Shown here one piece after another: positions 54,146 to 61,216 of a DNA stretch of 64,000 nt. A model generated the notes under the pieces. That model did not search any database, was not told the DNA's origin, and saw only the letters and a list, made by a program, of their open reading frames with translations. The translations under genes were made by a program, and so were the position numbers. Position 1 is the stretch's first letter. Every line of letters starts with the position of its first letter. The stretch is taken from the NCBI GenBank assembly GCA_016293845.1, contig JAEDDH010000020.1:6252-70251 (forward strand), read 5' to 3'. The stretch comes from Bacteroidales bacterium. Lineage in GTDB: Bacteria; Bacteroidota; Bacteroidia; Bacteroidales; UBA3824.

Positions 54146-54550
54146 TTATTTACCAAGCTTCTCTTTTACCACTGCGATAAACCTGTCGGGTTCTGCGCAA
54201 CTTACCACCCATTTAGTGTTTGTGGTTTTAATAAGAATGCGTTTGTCTTTGTTAGTCGAATACTGTTTAAAATCTCCCAATTGTGTATTATAGAAATCAC
54301 CTCTGTATCCAAATAGTCCACCAGAAGCGTTTGTTCTAATTGTTCCTTTGTATTCTTCGGGTGTGAGTCTGCGTATTTCACTTATACTATCTAGATTCAC
54401 ATTTATAGATGAACCGTTCCTTATATTTATGTATATTGATTTTTCGTCAATAGAGATGTTTGAAATAGCAGATCGACCTGTAAAAAAGAAAACACACAGA
54501 GGTGGTATGAATAATGTTACGATTAGGATTATATATCTAATTCGTACCAC
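54146..54550 (-). CDS. Small membrane protein with PH-like domain
   Basis: One or two N-terminal TM segments (YIILIVTLFIPPLCVFFFTG) precede a beta-rich part (EKSIYINIRNGSSINVNLDS; RILIKTTNTKWVVSCAEPDR). These have the form of bacterial PH-like domains (bPH_2/YdbT-like), judged by eye. The start is GTG at 54550, which overlaps the small ORF upstream by 22 nt. Possible membrane scaffold for the operon. Confidence 0.55.
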   Translation of the reverse strand: MVRIRYIILIVTLFIPPLCVFFFTGRSAISNISIDEKSIYINIRNGSSINVNLDSISEIRRLTPEEYKGTIRTNASGGLFGYRGDFYNTQLGDFKQYSTNKDKRILIKTTNTKWVVSCAEPDRFIAVVKEKLGK

Positions 54551-54681
54551 ACCTTTGCTGTTTTCTCATTTTTGTATAAAAATAGTCCTATAAAGATGAT
54601 GGTGCAAATAATTATTATAGAGCAAGTTATGATAGTAGTTAGCGTTACCTTCATATCGCAATCACATATAAATTCAATCAT
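54529..54681 (-). CDS. Very small single-TM protein (50 residues)
   Basis: From ATG 54681: MIEFICDCDMKVTLTTIITC followed by SIIIICTIIFIGLFLYK, a long transmembrane helix, and a short tail ending KVWYELDI. It fits between two operon genes and overlaps the next, but no motif supports it. Whether it is translated is uncertain. Confidence 0.4.
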   Translation of the reverse strand: MIEFICDCDMKVTLTTIITCSIIIICTIIFIGLFLYKNEKTAKVWYELDI

Positions 54682-54712
54682 AGTGGTTCTATTTATTAAT
54701 TTGTAACTAATT

Positions 54713-55573
54713 TTATTTATACATATTTATTTTTAAAAAGTTTCTAAAATTTTCCTCATTGTAGTTTTCAAAAACGGAGGTATTCTCTTCTTTTAGGATA
54801 TCGATTATATCATCAATTTGATTTTCAATGAATGTATTGGCGGCATAATATGTATCATTTGTGCTTCCTTTAAGAAACCATATATTTAGTGTTGGATTGT
54901 CTTCCATTAACAAATCTATGTTTCTTTCTTGAACCATTCCGTAAACTTCGGTTACTTGCCTGCAATGATAGTATACTGCAGTTTCAAGACCAACAGCAGC
55001 TACGGCACCATAATAAACTGCAACAAATATGCCAATTAACCACCATGGGAGAGCCTGAAGGTCTTTTTCATTAATGACTCCCTTTTCTATCATTTTTGTT
55101 TTTATATAATTCGAGTATTTTCCAATGTCGTTCTTTTGTGGTATATTCGTAAGATTTTTCTTTTTACATAGATTATAAAATAATTTTATATCGTTAGCTT
55201 TGATAGCTCTGTTAATATCTTCATCACCTAATGCTACTGTCATTTTTAGCATTCCATCATCTAAATTGACTGTTTCGTTATAGCCGTATCTTGCGATGAA
55301 TAAATCAGGATGTTTTGAGAATTCTTTTGCAATTATCGGATTAGCTATTATGTCTATCGCTAATTTCTGTAGGAATACGATATAATTTCTGTCTTCTTGT
55401 GAAATATCCATAGTGATGGGTATTGCAATACCGCCTAAATCAAAGGATGTATTTGATTCTAAATATAAAGAATCTTCATCTTGTTGAGTAAAATTGGGCG
55501 TGCATGAACTTGCCATTATGCTCGCGGATACAGTGCCTATGACTGCGTTTTTGACATTTTTGTTTATATTCAT
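54713..55573 (-). CDS. Lipoprotein adjacent to the radical SAM gene, possible modification substrate
   Basis: The signal carries a lipobox (IMASSC). The middle part IANPIIAKEFSKHPDLFIAR with YGYNETVNLD recalls the nitrile-hydratase-leader type (NP...FSKxPDLxIARYGY), which is only a resemblance. A hydrophobic helix follows (PWWLIGIFVAVYYGAVAAVG), then an acidic helical end. Function is unknown. It starts 11 nt after the radical SAM stop, so co-transcription is likely. Confidence 0.65.
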   Translation of the reverse strand: MNINKNVKNAVIGTVSASIMASSCTPNFTQQDEDSLYLESNTSFDLGGIAIPITMDISQEDRNYIVFLQKLAIDIIANPIIAKEFSKHPDLFIARYGYNETVNLDDGMLKMTVALGDEDINRAIKANDIKLFYNLCKKKNLTNIPQKNDIGKYSNYIKTKMIEKGVINEKDLQALPWWLIGIFVAVYYGAVAAVGLETAVYYHCRQVTEVYGMVQERNIDLLMEDNPTLNIWFLKGSTNDTYYAANTFIENQIDDIIDILKEENTSVFENYNEENFRNFLKINMYK

Positions 55574-55584
55574 AGTAGTAGAAT

Positions 55585-56606
55585 TTATTTATTTACTATT
55601 TTTTGTTGGAATGTGTGTTTTAATAGTATATTAGTATATACTTGTCGGTAGTTTTCTTTAATTATGTTTATTATGTCTTTATTATTTAATAGAAAAGCAC
55701 ACAACCTGCAAATATGCCAACTCCTTGTATCAATTGTATCATAACGAGGGTCTATCTTGGTTACAAATTCCAATATTTTTTTTGGTCCTTCATTATAAAG
55801 CCATATTTTTATGAAATCATTAAATGGATACTCATATAGTTCTTTTATTGTGTGTTTTGTCGTGTCTCCTAAGTATAAGTATGGTATATTGTGGCTTGTC
55901 AATCCACAACACGCAAACATCTTATTGTTTGCATTTATCGTAATTGCTTCAAATAAACTGTTACATCTATTTGTGCATATTGTTTTATTTTGAGTTCCTT
56001 TCGATAATTCATTTTCACTTGACTTAGTGAATGGCATCCATATTCCATTTGTTATAATTATTTGTTTGTTGAATAACGCCTTGTATTTTTTAATACGACT
56101 GTCTTTAAAAATAATTTCGCTTTTAAAATGCTTGAAGGTCTAGCTTCGACGTTTATTGCTATGGTTAATTTGAGTATTGCAGATGCTACTATCGCATTAA
56201 TTATGTTGTCGTATGGTATCCATTTTAAATGTTCGTCGCCTGTACTTAGATTTATTTCTGTAAGTCCTTCATTTATCAGTTCTTTTAGTATTATGTATGC
56301 TTTCTTGAAAGATGTTGCCCAATATCCGTTGCTTACGCACCTAACTAATAGGTTCTTATTTTTCGCATATCTGATAATTGTCCTTAAATCATCTTTCAAT
56401 GTAAAACATTCCCCACCTGTCAACACTAGTAATTTAATCGTTGGATACGCTTTTAATGAATCATCTATATATTGTTTCATTTCTGATAGTGTCATACGAG
56501 CGTTGTTTTGCGAATTGCAATTAAAACAACAATTCTTACACGCCGCTGTACATTTGTTGGTGGTCAGCAGACTGATGGTAGTCGGGTTTATTACTAACCT
56601 TTGCAT
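55585..56606 (-). pseudogene. Radical SAM/SPASM protein gene broken by a single frameshift
   Basis: The first frame encodes the radical SAM half: TTNKCTAACKNCCFNC (CX3CX2C cluster site), LLVLTGGECF and INLSTGDEHLKWIPYD. It fails near 56120-56130. The neighbouring frame supplies KDSRIKKYKALFNKQIIITN and the cysteine-rich C-terminal half CTNRCNSLFEAITINANNKM, FACCGL, and a later RSWHICRLC, a SPASM-like auxiliary-cluster region. Joined, it would be about 340 residues with RBS and ATG at 56606. Such enzymes modify ribosomal peptides or proteins. Whether the frameshift is real needs resequencing. Confidence 0.7.
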
Positions 56607-56633
56607 CCTCTTTTCTTTATTGTTAATTCGATG

Positions 56634-56671
56634 CAAATATAGGTATTGATATATATATATATATATATATA
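56634..56671 (-). promoter_or_regulatory. Promoter -7 element followed upstream by an (AT)11 tract
   Basis: On the minus strand TATATTTG (56641-56634) lies 28 nt before the radical SAM start. Upstream of it, in the position of the spacer and -33 element, sits an uninterrupted (AT)n run at about 56649-56671. Variation in this run would change the spacing or content of the promoter. Confidence 0.5.
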
Positions 56672-56746
56672 GTTAAGTCTGTATTATGAAATCGTTAACA
56701 ATCCTTTATCGTTTTCATTCGTTTCCATTCGTTTTAATTTTTGTTC

Positions 56747-56779
56747 AAAAAAAAGAGCAATCGCGTAAGCGGTTGCTCT
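56747..56779 (-). terminator. Rho-independent terminator of the uridine-kinase-like gene
   Basis: AGAGCAATCGC (56754-56764) pairs with GCGGTTGCTCT (56769-56779), one T-G pair, around GTAA. The A-run 56747-56753 becomes a T-run on the minus strand. Confidence 0.8.
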
Positions 56780-56805
56780 CTATATAATATTCGTGTTTTA
56801 TCTGT

Positions 56806-58485
56806 TTAATAATGAAACGAACTTCCTGTTAAAAATTCCCTCAGGATTGATGTCGGCGGTATCTCGTCGTCAGGTATTTCGCGGAAATACGAGAGGAATT
56901 TCAACAATCGCTGTGCCTCGCTGTATTCTGACGTGGTTTCGTTTACGCCGCGCAGAATAGGTGTTGCGTAACGCTTAATTACACCGAGTTCGTATGGTAG
57001 TGCCGAGTTGAACATTACGTCAGCCTCCTCTTGAAACGGGAAAATATTCTTATCCTCGCCTCTGCGCACTGATGGCCAACGTTTTATGGTTTCCTCTGCG
57101 CTGTAATGACGGTAGCGGTAATCGCGTATTATGCGGCGCAGCAGACGGTTGTCGGTGGTGGGTATTCGGTTGTGACTATCGATAGCCACCTGTGTGAGTG
57201 CCGAAACGTAGATTTTGTATTTGTTTTCGGCGGGAATTTTCTCGCTCAATTTTGGATTGAGGGCGTGAATACCTTCCACCACAAACACCGTGTCGGCGCT
57301 GGCAGTCATTTTGTCGCCCTTGTATTCGCGTTGTCCTGTGTGAAAATTGAAAGTGGGCATCTCCACTTCTTTGCCTTCCATCATAGCAACCATATCGTTG
57401 TTAAACTGCGCATAATCCAAAGCCTCCAACGCTTCAAAATCGTATTCGCCATTTTCGTCTTTGGGAGTATCCTCGCGGTTAACAAAATAGTTGTCGAGCG
57501 AAATCTGCACAGGTTTCAATCCGCACACACCGAGTTGTACGCACAAACGCTTTGAGAATGTGGTTTTCCCCGACGACGACGGACCTGCAATCAGCACCAA
57601 TTTTGTATTTTGTTTTTGCTTGATGGTTTCGGCAATTTCGGCAATTTTTTTCTCTTGGAGAGCCTCGCCAAGTTTGATAATAAGTCCGCAATCACCTGAA
57701 TCAACAGATTTATTGATGCTATCTATTGTATTAATGTTTAATAGTTTAACCCATTGCTTATTTTCGCGGAACACCTCAAAAAGTTTTTCCTGCATTTCAA
57801 GCGGAGCAATCTCCATCTTTTCGTAATTGGTGGGATGCTGCAAGAGCACTCCGTCGTAGTATGGAATAAGGTCAAATGTGGTAATGCTTCCTGTGGATGG
57901 TGCAAGGTATCCATAAAAATAGTCGCAGGCATTTTCCAAAAAGTACATCGACGAGTAGAGTCGTGCACGGTTTTTAAATAGGTCAACACGTTCGTTTAAA
58001 CCCATTTTGCTGTAAATCTCAGCCACCTTGCTCGACAAAATTTCGCGGCGTTCAAACGGAAGATTGTTTTGCACGATTATCTTCATCCGCTCTTTTATGT
58101 CGTTGATTTGCTGAGCGGTAGGCTTGTAATCATCACCGTTTTTGGTTTTGAGTTCGCAGTAGATACCCTTGCTGATAGAGTGTTCGATAGTAACATTCAG
58201 TTCGGGCAGGATATCAGCCACAGCCTTGATAAAAATAAATTTTAGCGAGCGGCGGTATAGCCTTTGACCATCGCGGTCGAGAATATCAAAAAATTCCACC
58301 ACTTTGGGCTTGAACACATTGTAGTTCAATTCTTTGATTTTGTTGTTGACCTTTGCGCCAAGAATCGGGCGTTTTAAAATAATCTTTTGGTCTTCGGCAA
58401 TTTCGGCAAGAGTGATGCCAATGTCGTATGTTTTAGTAATGCCTGTATTTCGGCAGATTATCTCAATTCTTTTGTTTAAAATCAT
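56806..58485 (-). CDS. Uridine kinase-like nucleoside kinase with N-terminal TGS/SAD-like domain
   Basis: Residues 1-60 form a TGS-like fold and 70-250 an SAD-like domain as in threonyl-tRNA synthetase. Then comes a P-loop kinase: LIAGPSSSGKTTFSKRLCVQ, ISLDNYFVNREDTPKD, FVVEGIHALNPKL and RIIRDYRYR. This uridine-kinase/phosphoribulokinase-like fusion is common in Bacteroidota and Firmicutes. It should phosphorylate a nucleoside, using a metal and ATP. 559 residues. Confidence 0.88.
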   Translation of the reverse strand: MILNKRIEIICRNTGITKTYDIGITLAEIAEDQKIILKRPILGAKVNNKIKELNYNVFKPKVVEFFDILDRDGQRLYRRSLKFIFIKAVADILPELNVTIEHSISKGIYCELKTKNGDDYKPTAQQINDIKERMKIIVQNNLPFERREILSSKVAEIYSKMGLNERVDLFKNRARLYSSMYFLENACDYFYGYLAPSTGSITTFDLIPYYDGVLLQHPTNYEKMEIAPLEMQEKLFEVFRENKQWVKLLNINTIDSINKSVDSGDCGLIIKLGEALQEKKIAEIAETIKQKQNTKLVLIAGPSSSGKTTFSKRLCVQLGVCGLKPVQISLDNYFVNREDTPKDENGEYDFEALEALDYAQFNNDMVAMMEGKEVEMPTFNFHTGQREYKGDKMTASADTVFVVEGIHALNPKLSEKIPAENKYKIYVSALTQVAIDSHNRIPTTDNRLLRRIIRDYRYRHYSAEETIKRWPSVRRGEDKNIFPFQEEADVMFNSALPYELGVIKRYATPILRGVNETTSEYSEAQRLLKFLSYFREIPDDEIPPTSILREFLTGSSFHY

Positions 58486-58942
58486 AGTGTCTCTTTTTTG
58501 TTGTTAATAAAAATGTATACGTTTTAAAAGCGTTTCGGTTTACCATATCGGCAATTCTGTTTCAACTTTTTTTCAAATCTATCTACTATATATATAAAAT
58601 GTATGTTATAATACAAAGTTTTTCTTATTACTTTATTTTTTTGAGTTATTTATATTTTCAAATGCACATTACAATTTATTTCCATATACATCTTCTTTTA
58701 TTATGAATTCTATTATCATTCAACTGATATTTTTACTATATCATACTATATTATTCTTTTACCTTTTTTTTCTATTTCATGCTCAATTTAGTTCATTTTC
58801 AATCATTTTATTGTTAAAATATAATATTTAACAATTATTTAACGTAAAATATTTGTATTTTGTTGAAACATCTCATATCTTAGTATCGTAATTAATAACA
58901 AAACAACAATATACTTTATTTAATAACTAAAATTTTAAGAAA
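58486..58942. other. AT-rich intergenic region with promoter of the first micro-gene
   Basis: No ORF. A hairpin ATTGTTAAA/TTTAACAAT (58810-58835) lies 18 nt before TTG (58853-58855). TATCTTAG (58876-58883) follows after 20 nt, a variant -7 element with A in place of T. This is the probable promoter of the gene at 58943. Confidence 0.45.
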
Positions 58943-59122
58943 ATGAGACGATTGAAATTAAAACTTGCATTTAGCAAAGAAACAGAAATTGAACAGCGTA
59001 AATCGAAACTTTTGCTTTGGCTTTCGGTATTATTCCGTGGCGAACAAGCAAAAATTGTAGAAGAAGAGCATTTTGACACAATGAGTTATATTGTAGCATT
59101 AAATTCTGATTCTGATTGTTAG
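58943..59122 (+). CDS. Micro-gene 1: 59-residue protein, paralogue of micro-gene 2
   Basis: It starts MRRLKLKLAFSKETEIEQRK and continues SKLLLWLSVLFRGEQAKIVE with EEHFDTMSYIVALNSDSDC. It has a basic N-terminus, a hydrophobic middle (LLLWLSVLF) and an acidic C-terminus with one terminal Cys. The paralogue 368 nt downstream shares about two thirds of residues and most of the 40-nt leader, so selection acts on the protein. It has its own promoter and a strong terminator. No family is known to me. Confidence 0.75.
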   Translation: MRRLKLKLAFSKETEIEQRKSKLLLWLSVLFRGEQAKIVEEEHFDTMSYIVALNSDSDC

Positions 59123-59162
59123 TTTGTAGGCATATAGCCTAATGTGATGTGCTATTGTTAAG

Positions 59163-59195
59163 AGGCGGATGTTGAGAGGACATCCGCCTTTTTTT
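59163..59195 (+). terminator. Rho-independent terminator of micro-gene 1
   Basis: AGGCGGATGT / ACATCCGCCT, 10 bp perfect around a 7-nt loop, then seven T's. Confidence 0.85.
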
Positions 59196-59400
59196 GTCTT
59201 TGTTTTTACATAAATCTCTGTAAACTAATTATTTTTTTTGGAAATTAACATTTTTTTGCATTTATTTCTAATAATTTATAATTTACTATTAAGTACTAAT
59301 AAATATCATAACATCAGTTAGTTAGAAATTTCTTAATTTACTCCATTTGTTGTAATCAGAAAATAATTAATAATAAAATAAAAAAAAACATAAAAAAAAC

Positions 59401-59431
59401 TTGCATTTTGTCGAAACATTTATTATCTTTG
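59401..59431 (+). promoter_or_regulatory. Promoter of micro-gene 2
   Basis: TTG 59401-59403, 20 nt, TATCTTTG 59424-59431. The copy in front of micro-gene 1 differs by one base in the -7 box (TATCTTAG). Confidence 0.65.
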
Positions 59432-59489
59432 CATCGTAATAATTAAAAAACAACAACAAACTTTATTTAATAACTAAAATTTTAAGAAA

Positions 59490-59666
59490 ATGAGACGATT
59501 GAAATTAAAACTTGGATTTAACAAAGAAACCTCTGTTGAGGAACGTAAATCGAAACTTAGCCTTTGGCTCTCGGTATTGCTCCGAGGTAGAAAAATGGAT
59601 GTTGTAGAGGAGGAACACTTCGATACAATGAGTTACGTAGTAGCAATGTCAAGTTCTGATGAGTAG
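59490..59666 (+). CDS. Micro-gene 2: 58-residue paralogue
   Basis: MRRLKLKLGFNKETSVEERK, then SKLSLWLSVLLRGRKMDVVE, then EEHFDTMSYVVAMSSSDE. Compared with micro-gene 1, the first eight residues, RKSKL, LWLSVL, RG and VEEEHFDTMSY-VA are kept, while the linker and last residues differ and the terminal Cys is lost. Many base differences are synonymous or conservative. The basic start resembles leaders of Bacteroidota ribosomal peptides only loosely, and no modifying enzyme is adjacent. Confidence 0.75.
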   Translation: MRRLKLKLGFNKETSVEERKSKLSLWLSVLLRGRKMDVVEEEHFDTMSYVVAMSSSDE

Positions 59667-59701
59667 TCTTAAAAAAGACTTGCTTAATTTGTTAAAAAAA
59701 T

Positions 59702-59738
59702 CGGACCGCAAAAAATTATTTGCGGCCCGTTTTTTTTT
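59702..59738 (+). terminator. Rho-independent terminator of micro-gene 2
   Basis: CGGACCGCAAA / TTTGCGGCCCG with one mismatch around a 6-nt loop, then nine T's. Confidence 0.85.
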
Positions 59739-59768
59739 GCTTTTTTTTAATAAATTACCAAAAATTTT

Positions 59769-59776
59769 TATTTTTG
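59769..59776 (+). promoter_or_regulatory. Promoter -7 element of yebC
   Basis: TATTTTTG 60 nt before the yebC start; no -33 TTG at standard spacing is seen. Confidence 0.4.
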
Positions 59777-59835
59777 CACCCCGAAAAACACAACGTTTTC
59801 TCCCTAAATTTGAAACATTATAACTGTAAACAACT

Positions 59836-60591
59836 ATGTCAGGACATAACAAATGGTCAACCATTAAGAGAAAAAAAGGCGCATTAGATGCAAAACGCTC
59901 CGCTATGTTTTCGCGCATTGCTAAGGAAATTGCAGTGGCTGTAAAAGAAGGCGGCCCAGATCCCGACGGAAACCCCCGTCTCCGCACAGCTATTCAAAAC
60001 GCTAAGGGCGTTTCGATGCCTAAGGATAATATCGAAAGAGCTATATCAAAATCTACCGGCGAAGGTGTCAACTATCAAGAAATCACTTTTGAAGGTTACG
60101 CTCCCGGCGGTGTAGCTGTTTTTATCGAGTGCCTCACCGACAACAACAACCGTACTGTGGCTACTATCCGCTCTATTTTCAACAAGCGCAACGGTAACCT
60201 CGGTACCAACGGCAGCCTCTCGTTCCTTTTCGACCGCAAAGGCGTTTTCACTATTCCTGTTAACGGAAAAGACCCCGACGAATTTGAAATGGAACTTATC
60301 GAAGCAGGTGCCGACGATATCGAACGCGACACCAACGAAGACGACGAAACTATCTTCACCGTTTACACTTCTATGGAAGGTTTCACCGCTTTCCAAAAGA
60401 AACTCGACGAACTCGGTATCGAAGCCTCCAACGCATCGCTCCAACGTATCCCCAACAATATGAAAGAACTTCCTACTGCTGAGGGTGTTTCGGTGCTCAA
60501 AATGATTGAGGCTTTTGAGGATGACGACGACGTTCAAAACGTTTTCCACAACCTCGAAGTTACCGAAGAGATGGAAGCCGCAATGGAATAG
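59836..60591 (+). CDS. yebC: YebC/PmpR-family protein
   Basis: SGHNKWSTIKRKKGALDAKR and SKIxKEI-type FSRIAKEIAVAVKEGGPDP open the family. PRLRTAIQNAKGVSMPKDNI, GYAPGGVAVFIECLTDNNNR and the NLGTNGSLSFLFDRKG region follow. Roles range from transcriptional regulation to relief of ribosome stalling at prolines. Which applies here is not shown. 251 residues is typical. Codon use is biased as in other abundant proteins nearby. Confidence 0.93.
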   Translation: MSGHNKWSTIKRKKGALDAKRSAMFSRIAKEIAVAVKEGGPDPDGNPRLRTAIQNAKGVSMPKDNIERAISKSTGEGVNYQEITFEGYAPGGVAVFIECLTDNNNRTVATIRSIFNKRNGNLGTNGSLSFLFDRKGVFTIPVNGKDPDEFEMELIEAGADDIERDTNEDDETIFTVYTSMEGFTAFQKKLDELGIEASNASLQRIPNNMKELPTAEGVSVLKMIEAFEDDDDVQNVFHNLEVTEEMEAAME

Positions 60592-60619
60592 TTTATTTTT
60601 AACGGAATATAATATGTAA

Positions 60620-60656
60620 AAAACGGAAGGACTTAATTGTTCTTCCGTTTTTTTTG
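60620..60656 (+). terminator. Terminator of yebC
   Basis: AAACGGAAG / CTTCCGTTT, 9 bp, followed by a T-run. Confidence 0.8.
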
Positions 60657-60770
60657 TTACTTTTACGCCGCATTATCAATGGTTTATGAAGGAAAAACCA
60701 CACCTTATATATATCACGAAAAAAAATTAAAATATTTTTCCAAAACTGTTTTTTTATCGAAAATAAAACC

Positions 60771-60778
60771 TAATTTTG
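60771..60778 (+). promoter_or_regulatory. Promoter -7 element of rpsO
   Basis: TAATTTTG, 53 nt before the start codon; the -33 element is not clear. Confidence 0.4.
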
Positions 60779-60831
60779 CGCCTTGAAAATAGAAGTTATA
60801 TATTATTGATTTTAAATTAAACATTTACATT

Positions 60832-61107
60832 ATGTATTTGGACGCTGAAAAGAAAAAAGAAATTTTCGAAAAGTACTCCTACGGAAAGTCTAATACAGAC
60901 ACCGGATCAGTTGAAAGCCAGGTTGCCTTATTTTCCTACCGTATTCAGCACCTCACCGAACACCTTAAAGCTAATCACAAGGACTTCGGTACTAAGAGGG
61001 CGTTGACAATGTTGGTAGGCAAAAGGCGTTCGTTGCTCGACTACCTCAAAAAGAAAGACATCGAGCGTTACAGAGCACTCATCAAGGCACTCAACCTGAG
61101 AAAATAA
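60832..61107 (+). CDS. rpsO: 30S ribosomal protein S15
   Basis: The S15 pattern is present: TGSVESQVALFSYRIQHLTE, HLKANHKDFGTKRAL and VGKRRSLLDYLKKKDIERYR. It binds the central domain of 16S rRNA early in 30S assembly. 91 residues. pnp follows after a terminator, the same order as the rpsO-pnp pair of many bacteria. Confidence 0.97.
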   Translation: MYLDAEKKKEIFEKYSYGKSNTDTGSVESQVALFSYRIQHLTEHLKANHKDFGTKRALTMLVGKRRSLLDYLKKKDIERYRALIKALNLRK

Positions 61108-61116
61108 TTTTTTTAA

Positions 61117-61167
61117 AAAGGAAAGGCAGCCTTCTAATCAGTCAAGGCGCCTTTCCTTTATTTTTTC
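61117..61167 (+). terminator. Terminator between rpsO and pnp
   Basis: AAAGGAAAGGC (61117-61127) pairs perfectly with GCCTTTCCTTT (61149-61159), then T-rich sequence. Partial read-through to pnp is possible. Confidence 0.8.
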
Positions 61168-61216
61168 TAAGAAAATCTCATCAGGGCATTCTACCAGCCC
61201 CCTAATATAAGATAGT

